64,000 nucleotides of DNA from UBA2336 sp965227265. GTDB taxonomy: Bacteria; Bacteroidota; Bacteroidia; Cytophagales; Cyclobacteriaceae. The position numbers were made by a program, and so were the translations under genes. The first letter of the stretch is position 1, and every line of letters begins with the position of its first letter. Of the stretch, positions 32,662 through 42,400 are shown one piece after another. The stretch spans positions 3,410,001 to 3,474,000 of the forward strand of contig OZ245738.1 of the NCBI GenBank assembly GCA_965227265.1, given 5' to 3'. The notes below the pieces were generated by a model. That model worked only from the letters and a program-made list of their open reading frames with translations. It made no database searches and was not told the origin of the DNA.

Positions 32662-35600
32662 TTGAGGGCGCAAGATTTTTTGAACATCTATTGCGCGGAT
32701 GGTTTGATCAAGACCGTAGCCGCAGGGATTCATGCGCCTAAAAATCCCAACATCAGAATAAAAGGCCTTTCCGGAAGTTTTGATGCCGTTGCTGTAGCCA
32801 GCACATTTAAGCTTCACCCGCACGATTACATTGTTGTGCTTCAGGACAAAGAGGAGGCTGCTTATTTTCAAAACGATTTACAAAGTCTGCTCGGAAAAGA
32901 AATTCTGCTTTTCCCAATGTCGTACAAACGACCATATGAATTCTTGGAAATTGAAAATGCCAATATCCTCATGCGGGCCGAAGTTCTCAACCGCCTTGCT
33001 GAAAAAACAAGACCTGAAATAATTGTTACATATCCGGAAGCACTTTCCGAAAAAGTAATTAATAAGCGTTCACTCGCGAGCAATACGTTTACCGTTAAGC
33101 TAAAAGAGAAACTGGAAATTCCATTCCTGGAAGAATTTTTACATGGTTATGATTTCGAAAAGACTGACTTTGTTTACGAAGCCGGCCAGTTCTCTGTTCG
33201 CGGAGGCATTATTGATGTGTTCTCCTTTGCCCACGAAATCCCATACCGGATTGAACTGTTCGGTGATGAAGTAGATAGCATTCGTTCCTTCGATCCTGGT
33301 TCACAGCTTTCGGTTGATACACTTACACAGATCAGCATCATCCCAAATGTTCAAACCAAGTTGATGCAAGAAGAACGTCAGTCGTTGCTGGATTTCATTG
33401 CTCCCACTACAAGGTTATGGTTTAAAGATTTTAAGCTTACGCTGGATGTATTGGCCAAATCATTCGAAAAAGCTGAAGCCTCGTTTGATAAGATCATTCA
33501 ATTAAGCGGAACCCAGGTCGTACTTAAACCTGAACAACTATTTGAAATTGCAGATGGATTCGAAACAAGATCAGAATCTTTTCAACGCATTGAATTCGGA
33601 AGTCGTTCTATTTTAAAAGACTCCATCACATTTGAATTGCCTTCGGCCGCACAACCATCTTTCAATAAAAACTTCGAATTGTTGGCCGGAGATCTATTGG
33701 AACATCAGGCACAAGGCTACACCAATTTTATTGCTGCCGATGTAGCGAAGCAACAAGACCGCTTAAAAGAAATTTTTGAAGAGATCCATCCTGAGCTTGA
33801 ATTCAAACCATTGGAGTTTGCGCTACGCGAAGGATTTGTTGATCAAACATTAAAAATTGTTTGCTACACCGATCATCAAATCTTTGAACGTTTTCACCGG
33901 TATCGATCAAAGGAAAAATTTTCCAAATCAAAGGCAATCACACTTCGCGAGTTGCATATGCTGCAACCCGGTGATTTTGTAACACACATTGATTACGGCA
34001 TTGGCAAGTTTGCCGGCCTCGAGAAAAAAGAAGTTAATGGTCATGATCAGGAATCCATTCGGCTTGTTTATAAAGACAATGACTTGCTTTATGTAAGTAT
34101 TCATGCGCTTCATAAGATCTCAAAATATTCGGGTAAAGACGGAACACCTCCGCAGATTAGCAAGCTTGGTTCACAGGAATGGGAATCCAAGAAAGCAAAA
34201 GTTAAAGGCAAGGTTAAAGACATCGCGAAAGAGCTGATCAGCTTATACGCGAAACGAAAAACTGCTCCAGGCTTTGCATTTACGGCTGATAGTTATCTGC
34301 AAGCTGAGCTGGAATCTTCTTTTATTTACGAAGACACTCCAGACCAAGCGCGCGCAACCGAAGATGTAAAGCGCGACATGCAGGAGCCACATCCAATGGA
34401 TCGTTTAGTATGTGGCGATGTTGGTTTTGGTAAAACTGAAGTTGCCATCCGGGCCGCGTTTAAAGCTGCGATCGATGGAAAACAAGTGGCTGTACTGGTT
34501 CCGACAACAATTCTGGCAATGCAGCATCACCGCACATTCACAGAACGCTTGAGCAATCTTCCGGTTCGGGTTGATTACATTTCTCGTTTCAGAACGGAAA
34601 AAGAAATCAAGAAAATTATTGCTGATGTTAAAGAGGGCAAAGTTGATATCCTTGTTGGAACACATCGTATCGTAAGCAAAGATCTTGATTTTAAAGATTT
34701 AGGTCTTTTAATCGTTGACGAAGAACAAAAGTTCGGGGTTAAAGTTAAAGACAGATTGAAGGAATTAAAAGTTAATGTTGATGTGTTGACATTAACAGCA
34801 ACGCCCATTCCGCGTACGTTACATTTTTCTTTGATGGGCGCGCGCGATCTCAGTATTATCTCAACGCCTCCGCCAAATCGTCAACCGGTAACAACCGAGC
34901 TTCATACATTCGATGAAAAAGTTATTCGTGATGCGGTAAGTCATGAATTACGCAGGGGCGGACAGGTATTCTTCGTTCACAATCGCGTTAGTGATATTGA
35001 ATCTGTTGCTAATACCATTTTTAAACTTGTCCCCGATTCAAAAATCGGAATCGCACACGGACAAATGGAAGGCGATAAGCTTGAGAAAGCCATGATGAAG
35101 TTTATCGATGGTGAATATGATGTTCTGGTATCAACTAATATAATTGAGTCCGGTCTTGATATCCCGAATGCCAATACGATCATTATCAATCAGGCACACA
35201 TGTTTGGATTGTCTGATCTTCATCAGATGCGCGGTCGTGTAGGGCGTTCCAATAAAAAAGCTTTTTGCTATTTATTAACTCCGCCTGCATCGTTACTTAC
35301 TTCTGATTCACGCAAGCGATTGGCTGCATTGGAAGAGTTCTCTGACTTAGGCGATGGCTTCAAAGTTGCCATGCGCGATCTTGACATTCGCGGAGCGGGA
35401 AATTTATTGGGTGGTGAACAAACCGGTTTCATTAATGATCTTGGTTTTGAAACCTATCATAAAATTCTGGACGATACGATCCAGGAATTAAAAGAAACCG
35501 ACTTCAAAGAATTATTTGCCGTTGAGCTTGCCGAAAAAGCAAAGATCATTGTTCAAGATTGTGTGATTGAAACTGATTTGGAAATTCTTATTCCAGAAAC

Positions 35601-36036
35601 GTACGTGAATAACACAAGCGAACGCCTTCAGCTATACGCACGTCTCGATAATATTAAAGATGAAGATCAGCTCAAGAAATTCAGTACGGAACTTGGTGAT
35701 CGCTTTGGCGAAATTCCTTCAGCTGTTCAGGAACTTATTAACTCGGTTCGTTTGCGCTGGCTGGGAGAGGAGCTTGGTTTTGAAAAGCTCAGCTTAAAAA
35801 ATGAAAGGTTCCGCGGATTCTTTGTTACCAATAACGATGCGTATTTCAACTCTGAAGTTTTCGGTAAAATTTTAAAATTCGTTCAGACGAATCCGCGCAG
35901 GTGTAAAATAAAAGACCAGGGAGGCAAGCCCATGATCGCTGTTGAAAATGTTCCTTCGGTTGATTCAGCAATTGAATTACTAAATCAAGTAGTCGGGCGC
36001 TTATCCAAATCCGATAAGGAAATTACTTCTAAGTAA
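32662..36036 (+). CDS. mfd: Transcription-repair coupling factor Mfd
   Basis: 1124-residue ATP-dependent DNA translocase that removes stalled RNA polymerase and recruits UvrA to lesions. Domains in order: UvrB-like N-terminal region with UvrA contact (FSVRGGIIDVFSF at about residue 175), the RNA-polymerase-interacting CarD-like domain (LQPGDFVTHIDYGIGKFAGL), RecG-like helicase with Walker A CGDVGFGKTE and DEEQ box, the second helicase lobe (HQMRGRVGRSNKKAFC), and the TRCF C-terminal domain. No ATG lies at the 5' end; TTG 32662 matches the length expected of the family, and TTG 32680 is an alternative. Confidence 0.97.
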   Translation: MRAQDFLNIYCADGLIKTVAAGIHAPKNPNIRIKGLSGSFDAVAVASTFKLHPHDYIVVLQDKEEAAYFQNDLQSLLGKEILLFPMSYKRPYEFLEIENANILMRAEVLNRLAEKTRPEIIVTYPEALSEKVINKRSLASNTFTVKLKEKLEIPFLEEFLHGYDFEKTDFVYEAGQFSVRGGIIDVFSFAHEIPYRIELFGDEVDSIRSFDPGSQLSVDTLTQISIIPNVQTKLMQEERQSLLDFIAPTTRLWFKDFKLTLDVLAKSFEKAEASFDKIIQLSGTQVVLKPEQLFEIADGFETRSESFQRIEFGSRSILKDSITFELPSAAQPSFNKNFELLAGDLLEHQAQGYTNFIAADVAKQQDRLKEIFEEIHPELEFKPLEFALREGFVDQTLKIVCYTDHQIFERFHRYRSKEKFSKSKAITLRELHMLQPGDFVTHIDYGIGKFAGLEKKEVNGHDQESIRLVYKDNDLLYVSIHALHKISKYSGKDGTPPQISKLGSQEWESKKAKVKGKVKDIAKELISLYAKRKTAPGFAFTADSYLQAELESSFIYEDTPDQARATEDVKRDMQEPHPMDRLVCGDVGFGKTEVAIRAAFKAAIDGKQVAVLVPTTILAMQHHRTFTERLSNLPVRVDYISRFRTEKEIKKIIADVKEGKVDILVGTHRIVSKDLDFKDLGLLIVDEEQKFGVKVKDRLKELKVNVDVLTLTATPIPRTLHFSLMGARDLSIISTPPPNRQPVTTELHTFDEKVIRDAVSHELRRGGQVFFVHNRVSDIESVANTIFKLVPDSKIGIAHGQMEGDKLEKAMMKFIDGEYDVLVSTNIIESGLDIPNANTIIINQAHMFGLSDLHQMRGRVGRSNKKAFCYLLTPPASLLTSDSRKRLAALEEFSDLGDGFKVAMRDLDIRGAGNLLGGEQTGFINDLGFETYHKILDDTIQELKETDFKELFAVELAEKAKIIVQDCVIETDLEILIPETYVNNTSERLQLYARLDNIKDEDQLKKFSTELGDRFGEIPSAVQELINSVRLRWLGEELGFEKLSLKNERFRGFFVTNNDAYFNSEVFGKILKFVQTNPRRCKIKDQGGKPMIAVENVPSVDSAIELLNQVVGRLSKSDKEITSK

Positions 36037-36248
36037 GGTTCCAATCCGGTCTGCTGCTCAAACGCATTAATCATAAGCACCTTTTGGTACTTCGAGGAAT
36101 AATAGACTTCAATAAAAAAATGGTCGGTGTTATATAGGAACACTTTACACTCGCCTAAAAAACGGTGCGCGAGGTACTGTCCGAAGTACGTAACTACATC
36201 ACACTTCTTCTCAAAAGGCATCACTCTGAACTCACTGATATTAATCAT
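35985..36248 (-). CDS. Small conserved-looking protein of unknown function
   Basis: 87-residue protein with an ATG start, no signal peptide and a mixed alpha/beta pattern (FGQYLAHRFLGECKVFLYN, then FFIEVYYSSKYQKVLMINAF). The last 52 bp overlap the 3' end of the convergent mfd gene. It has ordinary codon usage and a compositionally normal sequence (Cys, Trp-free, Tyr-rich), so it is probably real. No family is recognised. It is divergent from gldJ with 259 bp between the starts. Confidence 0.6.
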   Translation of the reverse strand: MINISEFRVMPFEKKCDVVTYFGQYLAHRFLGECKVFLYNTDHFFIEVYYSSKYQKVLMINAFEQQTGLEPYLEVISLSDLDKRPTT

Positions 36249-36507
36249 ACTACTGGTGTTTCCCTACCCTACTTCAATTCTATGCCAAACCCCTTGATCA
36301 GCGAAATTTGCGTTTTAACCCCTAATTCTGACAGCTTAACGGCTTAATCATTCTTATTTTGGGACGGTTAAGTCCCGAAACAATACTATTTGCAGCGTGC
36401 CGTTTATTAAAAGCGTTTACATTATTGATTTAGGATTTAACGCCTACTGCTTGGAAAACATATATTTATCTCTCTATATTAGCATTTGTTTTAAACTGAA
36501 AACCCAA
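36249..36507. promoter_or_regulatory. gldJ leader region with inverted repeat
   Basis: 259-bp divergent spacer. It contains an inverted repeat TTTTGGGAC / GTCCCGAAA (36357-36365 and 36372-36380) with loop GGTTAA, and a near-consensus -7 element TACTATTTG just after it. The TTTTG inside the left arm lies about 23 bp before that -7 element, so the hairpin could occupy a promoter spacer as an operator. A weaker terminator role for the minus-strand gene is not supported, since no T run follows. Confidence 0.4.
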
Positions 36508-37758
36508 ATGAAGACTTGCTTTAGACTTCTTTCCCTGCTGGCCGTCAGCTCCGCAATCCTCTCAGGATGTGCACTTTTTGGAGGCGGTGGTGGAAAACCC
36601 ACTTCTACAAACCCAGGGCAAATGAGTACTGCTACAGGACTTGCCTACAATGATGAGGACGCAGGTGGCTACATGGTTAATGACTATGAAGGCCAGCCCG
36701 ATGCTCCGAACATGATTTTCGTTGAAGGTGGCCGTGCCGTTATGGGATCTTTTGAAGAAGATGTAATGGCGTACCGCGATAACGTTGAAAGAACAGTTTC
36801 TGTAGCGTCTTTCTTTATGGACGAAACTGAAATTGCGAACATACACTGGTTGGAGTATCTCCACCATTTAGCTAAAGATTCTTCTCAGGAAGCATATGCT
36901 GCTGCAAAACCTGATACAACAGTTTGGATCGGCAAACTTGCCTTTAACGATCCTTATGTTGAACACTATTTAAGATATCCTGGCTTCCGTTTCTTCCCGG
37001 TTGTTGGTGTTACCTGGACTCAGGCTACCGACTACGCAGTATGGAGAACACGTGCCGTAAACATTGCACTTGCTAAAGATGCTGGTGAAGAATATGCAGA
37101 AACTGACGGTCGTATTCCATTGGAATCAGGTATCGTTGTTCCGGCTTACCGTCTGCCAACAGAGGCTGAGTGGGAATACGCTGCACAAGCTATGATCGGA
37201 ACTCAGTGGCTTGATGAAATGCAAACCCACCAAAGAGTTTATCCTTGGGATGGTCATGCAGTTCGTAATCCGTACGGAAAACAAATGGGTTATATGCTTG
37301 CAAACTTTAAGCGTGGTCGTGGTGACTATGCCGGTATCGCAGGCCGTTTGAATGACGGTGCGTTGATCACTTCACAGATTTATGAATTCCCTCCTAACGA
37401 TTATGGCTTGTACAACATGGGCGGTAACGTAAGCGAGTGGGTACAGGATGTTTATCGTCCGATGACCTTTCAGGATTTCGATGATCTTAACCCGATCCGT
37501 AGAGATGGTTTCCTGGATGATGCTAAAGATTACAATAACAACCTGATTAAAGATCCTGCAACAGGTCAGTATACTCAACGTAACTCAGAAAGCTTTACCT
37601 CATTAGTAACCGACAAGGCTCGTGTTTACAAAGGTGGTAGCTGGAAAGATGTTGCTTACTGGATGTCACCAGGTACAAGAAGATTTCTTGATCAGGACAG
37701 CGCTACAGCCACTATCGGTTTCCGTTGCGCGATGATCAAAGCTGGTTCGAACTACTAA
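36508..37758 (+). CDS. gldJ: Gliding-motility lipoprotein, GldJ-like (sulfatase-modifying-factor fold)
   Basis: 416-residue lipoprotein. The ATG at 36508 gives a signal peptide with lipobox ILSGC (Cys21), then a Gly-rich linker (GGGGGK). The body is a formylglycine-generating-enzyme-like (SUMF1) domain: FVEGGRAVMGSFEED, SFFMDETEIAN, VPAYRLPTEAEWEYA, LYNMGGNVSEWVQDVY and KGGSWKDVAY. GldJ and GldK share this fold in the type IX secretion/gliding machinery. The stretch FKRGRGDYAGIAGRLNDGA fits my memory of GldJ better than GldK, but an alignment is needed. The catalytic Cys pair of true FGE is not obvious, consistent with a structural role. Confidence 0.75.
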   Translation: MKTCFRLLSLLAVSSAILSGCALFGGGGGKPTSTNPGQMSTATGLAYNDEDAGGYMVNDYEGQPDAPNMIFVEGGRAVMGSFEEDVMAYRDNVERTVSVASFFMDETEIANIHWLEYLHHLAKDSSQEAYAAAKPDTTVWIGKLAFNDPYVEHYLRYPGFRFFPVVGVTWTQATDYAVWRTRAVNIALAKDAGEEYAETDGRIPLESGIVVPAYRLPTEAEWEYAAQAMIGTQWLDEMQTHQRVYPWDGHAVRNPYGKQMGYMLANFKRGRGDYAGIAGRLNDGALITSQIYEFPPNDYGLYNMGGNVSEWVQDVYRPMTFQDFDDLNPIRRDGFLDDAKDYNNNLIKDPATGQYTQRNSESFTSLVTDKARVYKGGSWKDVAYWMSPGTRRFLDQDSATATIGFRCAMIKAGSNY

Positions 37759-37777
37759 AATTTAGAAATTCATATTG

Positions 37778-37807
37778 AAAACCCTGACAGAAACGTCAGG
37801 GTTTTTT
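37778..37807 (+). terminator. Terminator between gldJ and comF
   Basis: Stem AAAACCCTGAC / GTCAGGGTTTT (37778-37788, 37795-37805), loop AGAAAC, T run on the plus strand. The four A on the left arm give TTTT on the minus strand, so it can also stop the convergent comF transcript. Confidence 0.88.
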
Positions 37808-38516
37808 ATTTGCCCTCATCGGTATAAGCAATGCTGGCAATACTTACGCTTTTGCATCCTGCGTTCAATAACATTTGAGCACAAGCTTCGATGGTTGCTC
37901 CGGTTGTAATAACATCATCGATTAATAAAACATTTTGCTGATGCAACTGTTCCGGTTTTGCTATGTGAAACACTTCACTCACATTTTGCCACCGCTTCAA
38001 TTTTGTTTTTTTTGTTTGAGTTTCTGTTTTAGTAATGCGTACTAATACATCTTCATGACAAGGTCTATTTAAGCTCCTTGAAAGTCCTTTCCCAAATTCC
38101 GCGCTTTGATTATAGCCGCGTTTACGTTTGCGCGATGCATGTAGGGGAACTGGAATTATGGAATCTATTCTTTGATCAAAATAATGCTGCTTTAATTCTT
38201 CTCCATAAACCAATCCAAGCGTTTCCCCAATCTCTGGATGATTATTGTACTTAAGCTGGTGCAACAAACGCTGAACCTTACCCCGTTTACGAAAAAGAAA
38301 AAATGCTACTGCAAATTGCAACGGAACACGTCCTTGTAATCTCGTAAACAATGCATTTTCCGTATCGGTATGATAATGTGTTCGCGGAAGCTCAAGCATG
38401 CAGGCACTGCATACCGTTTCTTCACCTTTCGCCAAACCCTGATCGCACGCAAAACAATACCGCGGGTAAAACAGCGATATGAAATCTGTAAATATTTCGG
38501 TTGCAAAGAATTTCAT
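37806..38516 (-). CDS. comF: ComF-family phosphoribosyltransferase
   Basis: 236-residue protein related to the ComF competence factor. An N-terminal zinc-ribbon-like segment holds CFACDQG and CSACML, and the C-terminal domain is a PRTase fold with the PRPP loop VLLIDDVITTGAT. In naturally competent bacteria ComF supports DNA uptake; in others its role is unclear. Convergent with gldJ, sharing the terminator; divergent from the AhpD-like gene. Confidence 0.9.
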   Translation of the reverse strand: MKFFATEIFTDFISLFYPRYCFACDQGLAKGEETVCSACMLELPRTHYHTDTENALFTRLQGRVPLQFAVAFFLFRKRGKVQRLLHQLKYNNHPEIGETLGLVYGEELKQHYFDQRIDSIIPVPLHASRKRKRGYNQSAEFGKGLSRSLNRPCHEDVLVRITKTETQTKKTKLKRWQNVSEVFHIAKPEQLHQQNVLLIDDVITTGATIEACAQMLLNAGCKSVSIASIAYTDEGK

Positions 38517-38589
38517 GCTAAGTACATTTGCAGCAAGCCTTAATAATATTACTCAGGTTTTTAAAGAATAGCAATCAATTACCTCGTTT

Positions 38590-38931
38590 ATGGGATTAGT
38601 AGAAGATTTCAATACATACCGCAACAAAATGAATGAAAAGATCATGTCCTCAGACGGCCTGATCGTAAAGCGGATTTTCAACCTCGATACAAACGCCTAC
38701 GCGGAAGGCCATCTCGATGTAAAAAGTAAAGAACTGATCGGATTAACCTGTTCACTCGTGCTCCGCTGTGATGACTGTGTAAAATATCACCTCGGAAAAT
38801 GCAAGGAGGTAGGTTTTACTACTGATGAGGTCCACGAAGCCATGGGTGTCGCCACCTTAATTGGCGGAACGATTGTAATTCCGCATTTGCGCAGGGCATT
38901 CGAATTCTGGGAAGAGCTGCAAAATGTTTAA
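38590..38931 (+). CDS. AhpD-like carboxymuconolactone decarboxylase-family protein
   Basis: 113-residue all-helical protein with the redox motif CDDCVKYH (CxxC followed by His) and a further Cys in LGKCKEVG. The sequence EAMGVATLIGGTIVIPH is the typical helix of the family. Members act as small peroxidase-like thiol proteins or decarboxylases; the CxxC...H arrangement points to the AhpD-like antioxidant type. It overlaps the next gene by 8 bp. Confidence 0.85.
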   Translation: MGLVEDFNTYRNKMNEKIMSSDGLIVKRIFNLDTNAYAEGHLDVKSKELIGLTCSLVLRCDDCVKYHLGKCKEVGFTTDEVHEAMGVATLIGGTIVIPHLRRAFEFWEELQNV

Positions 38932-39307
38932 GCGCGATCTTGATTTCGAACGCAGGTGGCAAGTGTTGCTTAAGACACTTGAACAAAACATCGGTAAAAA
39001 ACCGAAGGACCTGAATGGGGTGCTGTTTTTAATTGGCGTTCACGAACTGGGCGGAGGACCTAAAGTTTTCTCGAAAGAAGAAAAACAGGACCTAATGCAT
39101 ATAGCCATTTGCAAGGTTTTAAGCCTTTCAGGTTATTACGAGCTTGAAGGACTTGACGAACAAGGCTGGCCACATTGGAAAATGATTAAAAAACTCCCGC
39201 ATTTTGATCTGCTAGAGCAGGAGAAACTCCTCAAGATGCAGGTGCTTGAATATTTTGAGCACGAATATGGTTGGTCATTCGATCCGCCACCTGTTGCAGA
39301 GGCTTAG
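38924..39307 (+). CDS. Conserved Bacteroidota protein of unknown function
   Basis: 127-residue soluble protein with no signal peptide. Recognisable stretches: VLFLIGVHELGGGPKVFSKEEK (split across a loop), a central helix LMHIAICKVLSLSGYYELEG and a Trp/Phe-rich end YGWSFDPPP. It overlaps the AhpD-like gene by 8 bp, a pair that I believe recurs in Bacteroidota. A partner function in redox metabolism is possible, but nothing in the sequence defines it. Confidence 0.75.
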   Translation: MFKRDLDFERRWQVLLKTLEQNIGKKPKDLNGVLFLIGVHELGGGPKVFSKEEKQDLMHIAICKVLSLSGYYELEGLDEQGWPHWKMIKKLPHFDLLEQEKLLKMQVLEYFEHEYGWSFDPPPVAEA

Positions 39308-39329
39308 AAGTTTCCGCTTACACAATTCC

Positions 39330-39361
39330 TTTGTTGAAAAATGAATTAGCCTGTATCTTTA
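39330..39361 (+). promoter_or_regulatory. Promoter of the DUF4175 gene run
   Basis: TTTG (39330-39333) and TATCTTTA (39354-39361) are separated by 20 bp, one mismatch from the Bacteroidota consensus. The expected start is near 39368, 34 nt before the ATG at 39402, so this probably drives the run of seven genes. Confidence 0.55.
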
Positions 39362-39401
39362 GAGAAGGCGCATTCGTTTTTAAGTAAACTGTAGTTACGG
39401 A

Positions 39402-42400
39402 ATGGGGAACGGCATTGATAGGATTCAGCAGAAAATCAATTCCTTCAAGAGGAGGTATTACCTGAACTTATTGGTTCGGGGTATTCTGTTTACGCTTTCT
39501 ATTCTCGTGGCTTACTTTCTCACGGCCGCGTTGCTTGAATATGTGTTATGGCTCGGAACCTGGGGAAGACTATTGATCTTGGTTCTATTCTTCGCACTTG
39601 TAGTTTACTGCGGATTCAGATTTTTTAAAGACCCAATTGCTTACTGGATTTCCAAACGCGGACTGGATGATGAACAAGGTGCGCGATTGATCGGAGATTA
39701 TTTTCCGACCATCAAAGACAGGCTTGTCAATCTTATCCAACTATCTGCAGACAGTGATTCTGGTTTGGCCCAAGCCAGCATCATACAAAAATCGAAAGAG
39801 TTTGAACCCCTTCAATTTGAATCTGTTATCCGGATCAATGACAACAAAAAATATTTAAAATATCTGCTTATCCCGGTTGGGATCATATTATTGATTCTTT
39901 TGGTGAACAAAGCAATCATTACACAGAGCGCGACCCGCATTGTAAATTTCAATCAGAAATATTCTCCGCAAGCACCTTTCCTATTTAATGTTCAGAACAA
40001 ATCCTTGGTTGGATTTTTCAATGAAGATTTCACCCTTCAGCTTTCCCTGGAAGGGGAGGCTATTCCAGAAGAGGCTTATTTAATTATCGGTGATCAGCAT
40101 CTGAAAATGGAAAACGTTGAGGCGGGAATGTTTCAATACACATTTGAAAAGTTACAGCAATCAAAGTCATTTCAGATCGAAGCGGCTGGCTATTATTCCG
40201 AAAGCTTTGACATCACGTTGGCCAATCGCCCGGAGCTGACGCAGCTTGCCATTGAGCTTCAGTATCCAAAATATCTCCAACGCAGGAATGAGAAATTAGT
40301 GAATGCGGGAAACTTGGAAATCCCAGAAGGCACGTTAGTTACGTGGAAGCTCAATACGGTATACGCCAATAAAGCATCTCTGGTTTTTACTTCTGACAGT
40401 TCAAAAATTGACATACAATCAACTGATAATCAGTCATTTATATACTCAAAACAGTTCACAAGCCCGGATCATTATGAAGTGTTTTTGAAAAACGATGAAA
40501 GTCAGAATAAGGAGCGAATCTTCTATGCAGTAGATGTTATCAAGGATCAGTTCCCACAACTTACTATCAACAATTTCAGGGATTCAGTTTTATATAAGCG
40601 TATTATCCTGAGCGGTATAACGGCCGATGATTATGGCGTCACACAATTGAATCTACAGTTTCACGTGAAAGATGCGCAGCAAAAAATCGTTGCAAAGAAA
40701 TCGGTTAACATACCAATTGCATCCAATCAGCCGCAGCAAAGTTTCTTCTTTAACTGGAATTTGGACACACTCAATCTTAAGCCAGGCCAGCAACTTGAAT
40801 ATTATTTACAGACGTGGGACAACGATGGCGTGAATGGAAGAAAATCTACGCGCTCTGCTGTTTATACTTTCGCTATTCCGGATAAAGATCAGCTCGTTAC
40901 AGATATCTCAAAAACCCAATCACAAACCGAGAACAAAATTGAACAGAGTGCAGTTAAGGCTCAGGAGCTTCAAAAACAGATTGAGGATCTCAATCAAAAA
41001 TTGAAAGGAAAACAATCGCTCGATTGGCAAGACGAGAAAAAGCTTGAAAATATTCTGGAGCAGAAAAAGAAGCTTGATCAGATGATCAACCAGATGAAAG
41101 AACAGAACAAGTTGCTCGAACAAAAGAAAGAAACATTTACTGAACAAGACGAAAAGCTTCGTGAAAAAGCTGAGCAGATCCAAAAGCTGATGGACGAGCT
41201 GTTAGATGATGAAACAAAAAAATTAATGGAAGAGCTTGAAAAGCTGCTGCGCGAAAAAAATGACCCGCAGCAAATGCAACGAACGCTGGATAAGCTTAAT
41301 CAAAACTCAAAAAATCTTGAGAAAGAATTAGAGCGTACGCTTGAGTTGTTCAAGCAATTGCAATTTGATTACAAGCTTGAGCAAGCCATTACTGATATAA
41401 AGGAGAAGAAGGAAGCACAGGAAAAACTTCAGGAGAAAAGTGAGCAACTCGACAAGCAATCTGAGAAATCTGATAAAAAAGGAAATAAAGAGAAGAATCA
41501 AGAAAAGGGTGAAAAAGGCGAGCAAAAATCCGGAGAACAGTCAAAAGAAGAAAAAACACAGGAATTGGCTAAAGAGCAGGAAAAACTGAATGAGGAATTC
41601 AAAAAATCGGAAGAAAAATTCGAAGAACTCAGGAGACTGGGTGAAGAATTGAAAGAAGAAGGTGCTCCGGACAAGGAAAAATCGGATCAAGTACAGAAAT
41701 CCCAACAGGAAAGTGAACAGGATTTAAAAGAAGGTAATCCTTCGAAGGCAAAAGAGTCGCAGAAAAAAGCAGCACAGCAAATGCAGCAAATGCAGCAGCA
41801 AATGGAAGACACGCAAAATTCCATGTCTATGGAATCAGAAATGCAAAATCTTGAATCGCTGCGTCAGATTATTCATGGGCTAATTAAAATTTCATTTGAT
41901 CAGGAAAATCTGATTAAAAAATTCCGTGAGCTTGAACAAAATGATCCCCGGTTTAATGTGCTTGCGCAACAGCAATTAAAATTAAAAGATGATGTTAAAG
42001 TTCTGGAAGACAGCTTGTTAGAGCTTAGCAAAAAGGATGCAATGATGAGTTCATTTGTTACGCGCGAAGTTACTGAGCTAAACACACGCGTTGATAAAGT
42101 TATTGAAGCGAATAAAGAACGAAGACGTCAACAGGCATCAACTGAAATGCAATTCAGCATGACAGCCATTAATAATCTCGCATTAATGCTCGATAGTCAT
42201 TTCGATCAGATGATGGAGATGATGAAAAATGCTAAGCCTGGAAAAGGAAAACCTAAAAAGGGAAAGGAAGGCCTGGGTCAAATGCAGGAACAACTGAATA
42301 GGCGCATTGAAGAACTTAAAGGGAGCGGAAAACAGGGTCGTGAATTATCAGAAGAGCTTGCTGAAATGGCTGCTGAACAAGAGCGCATCCGAAGAGCCTT

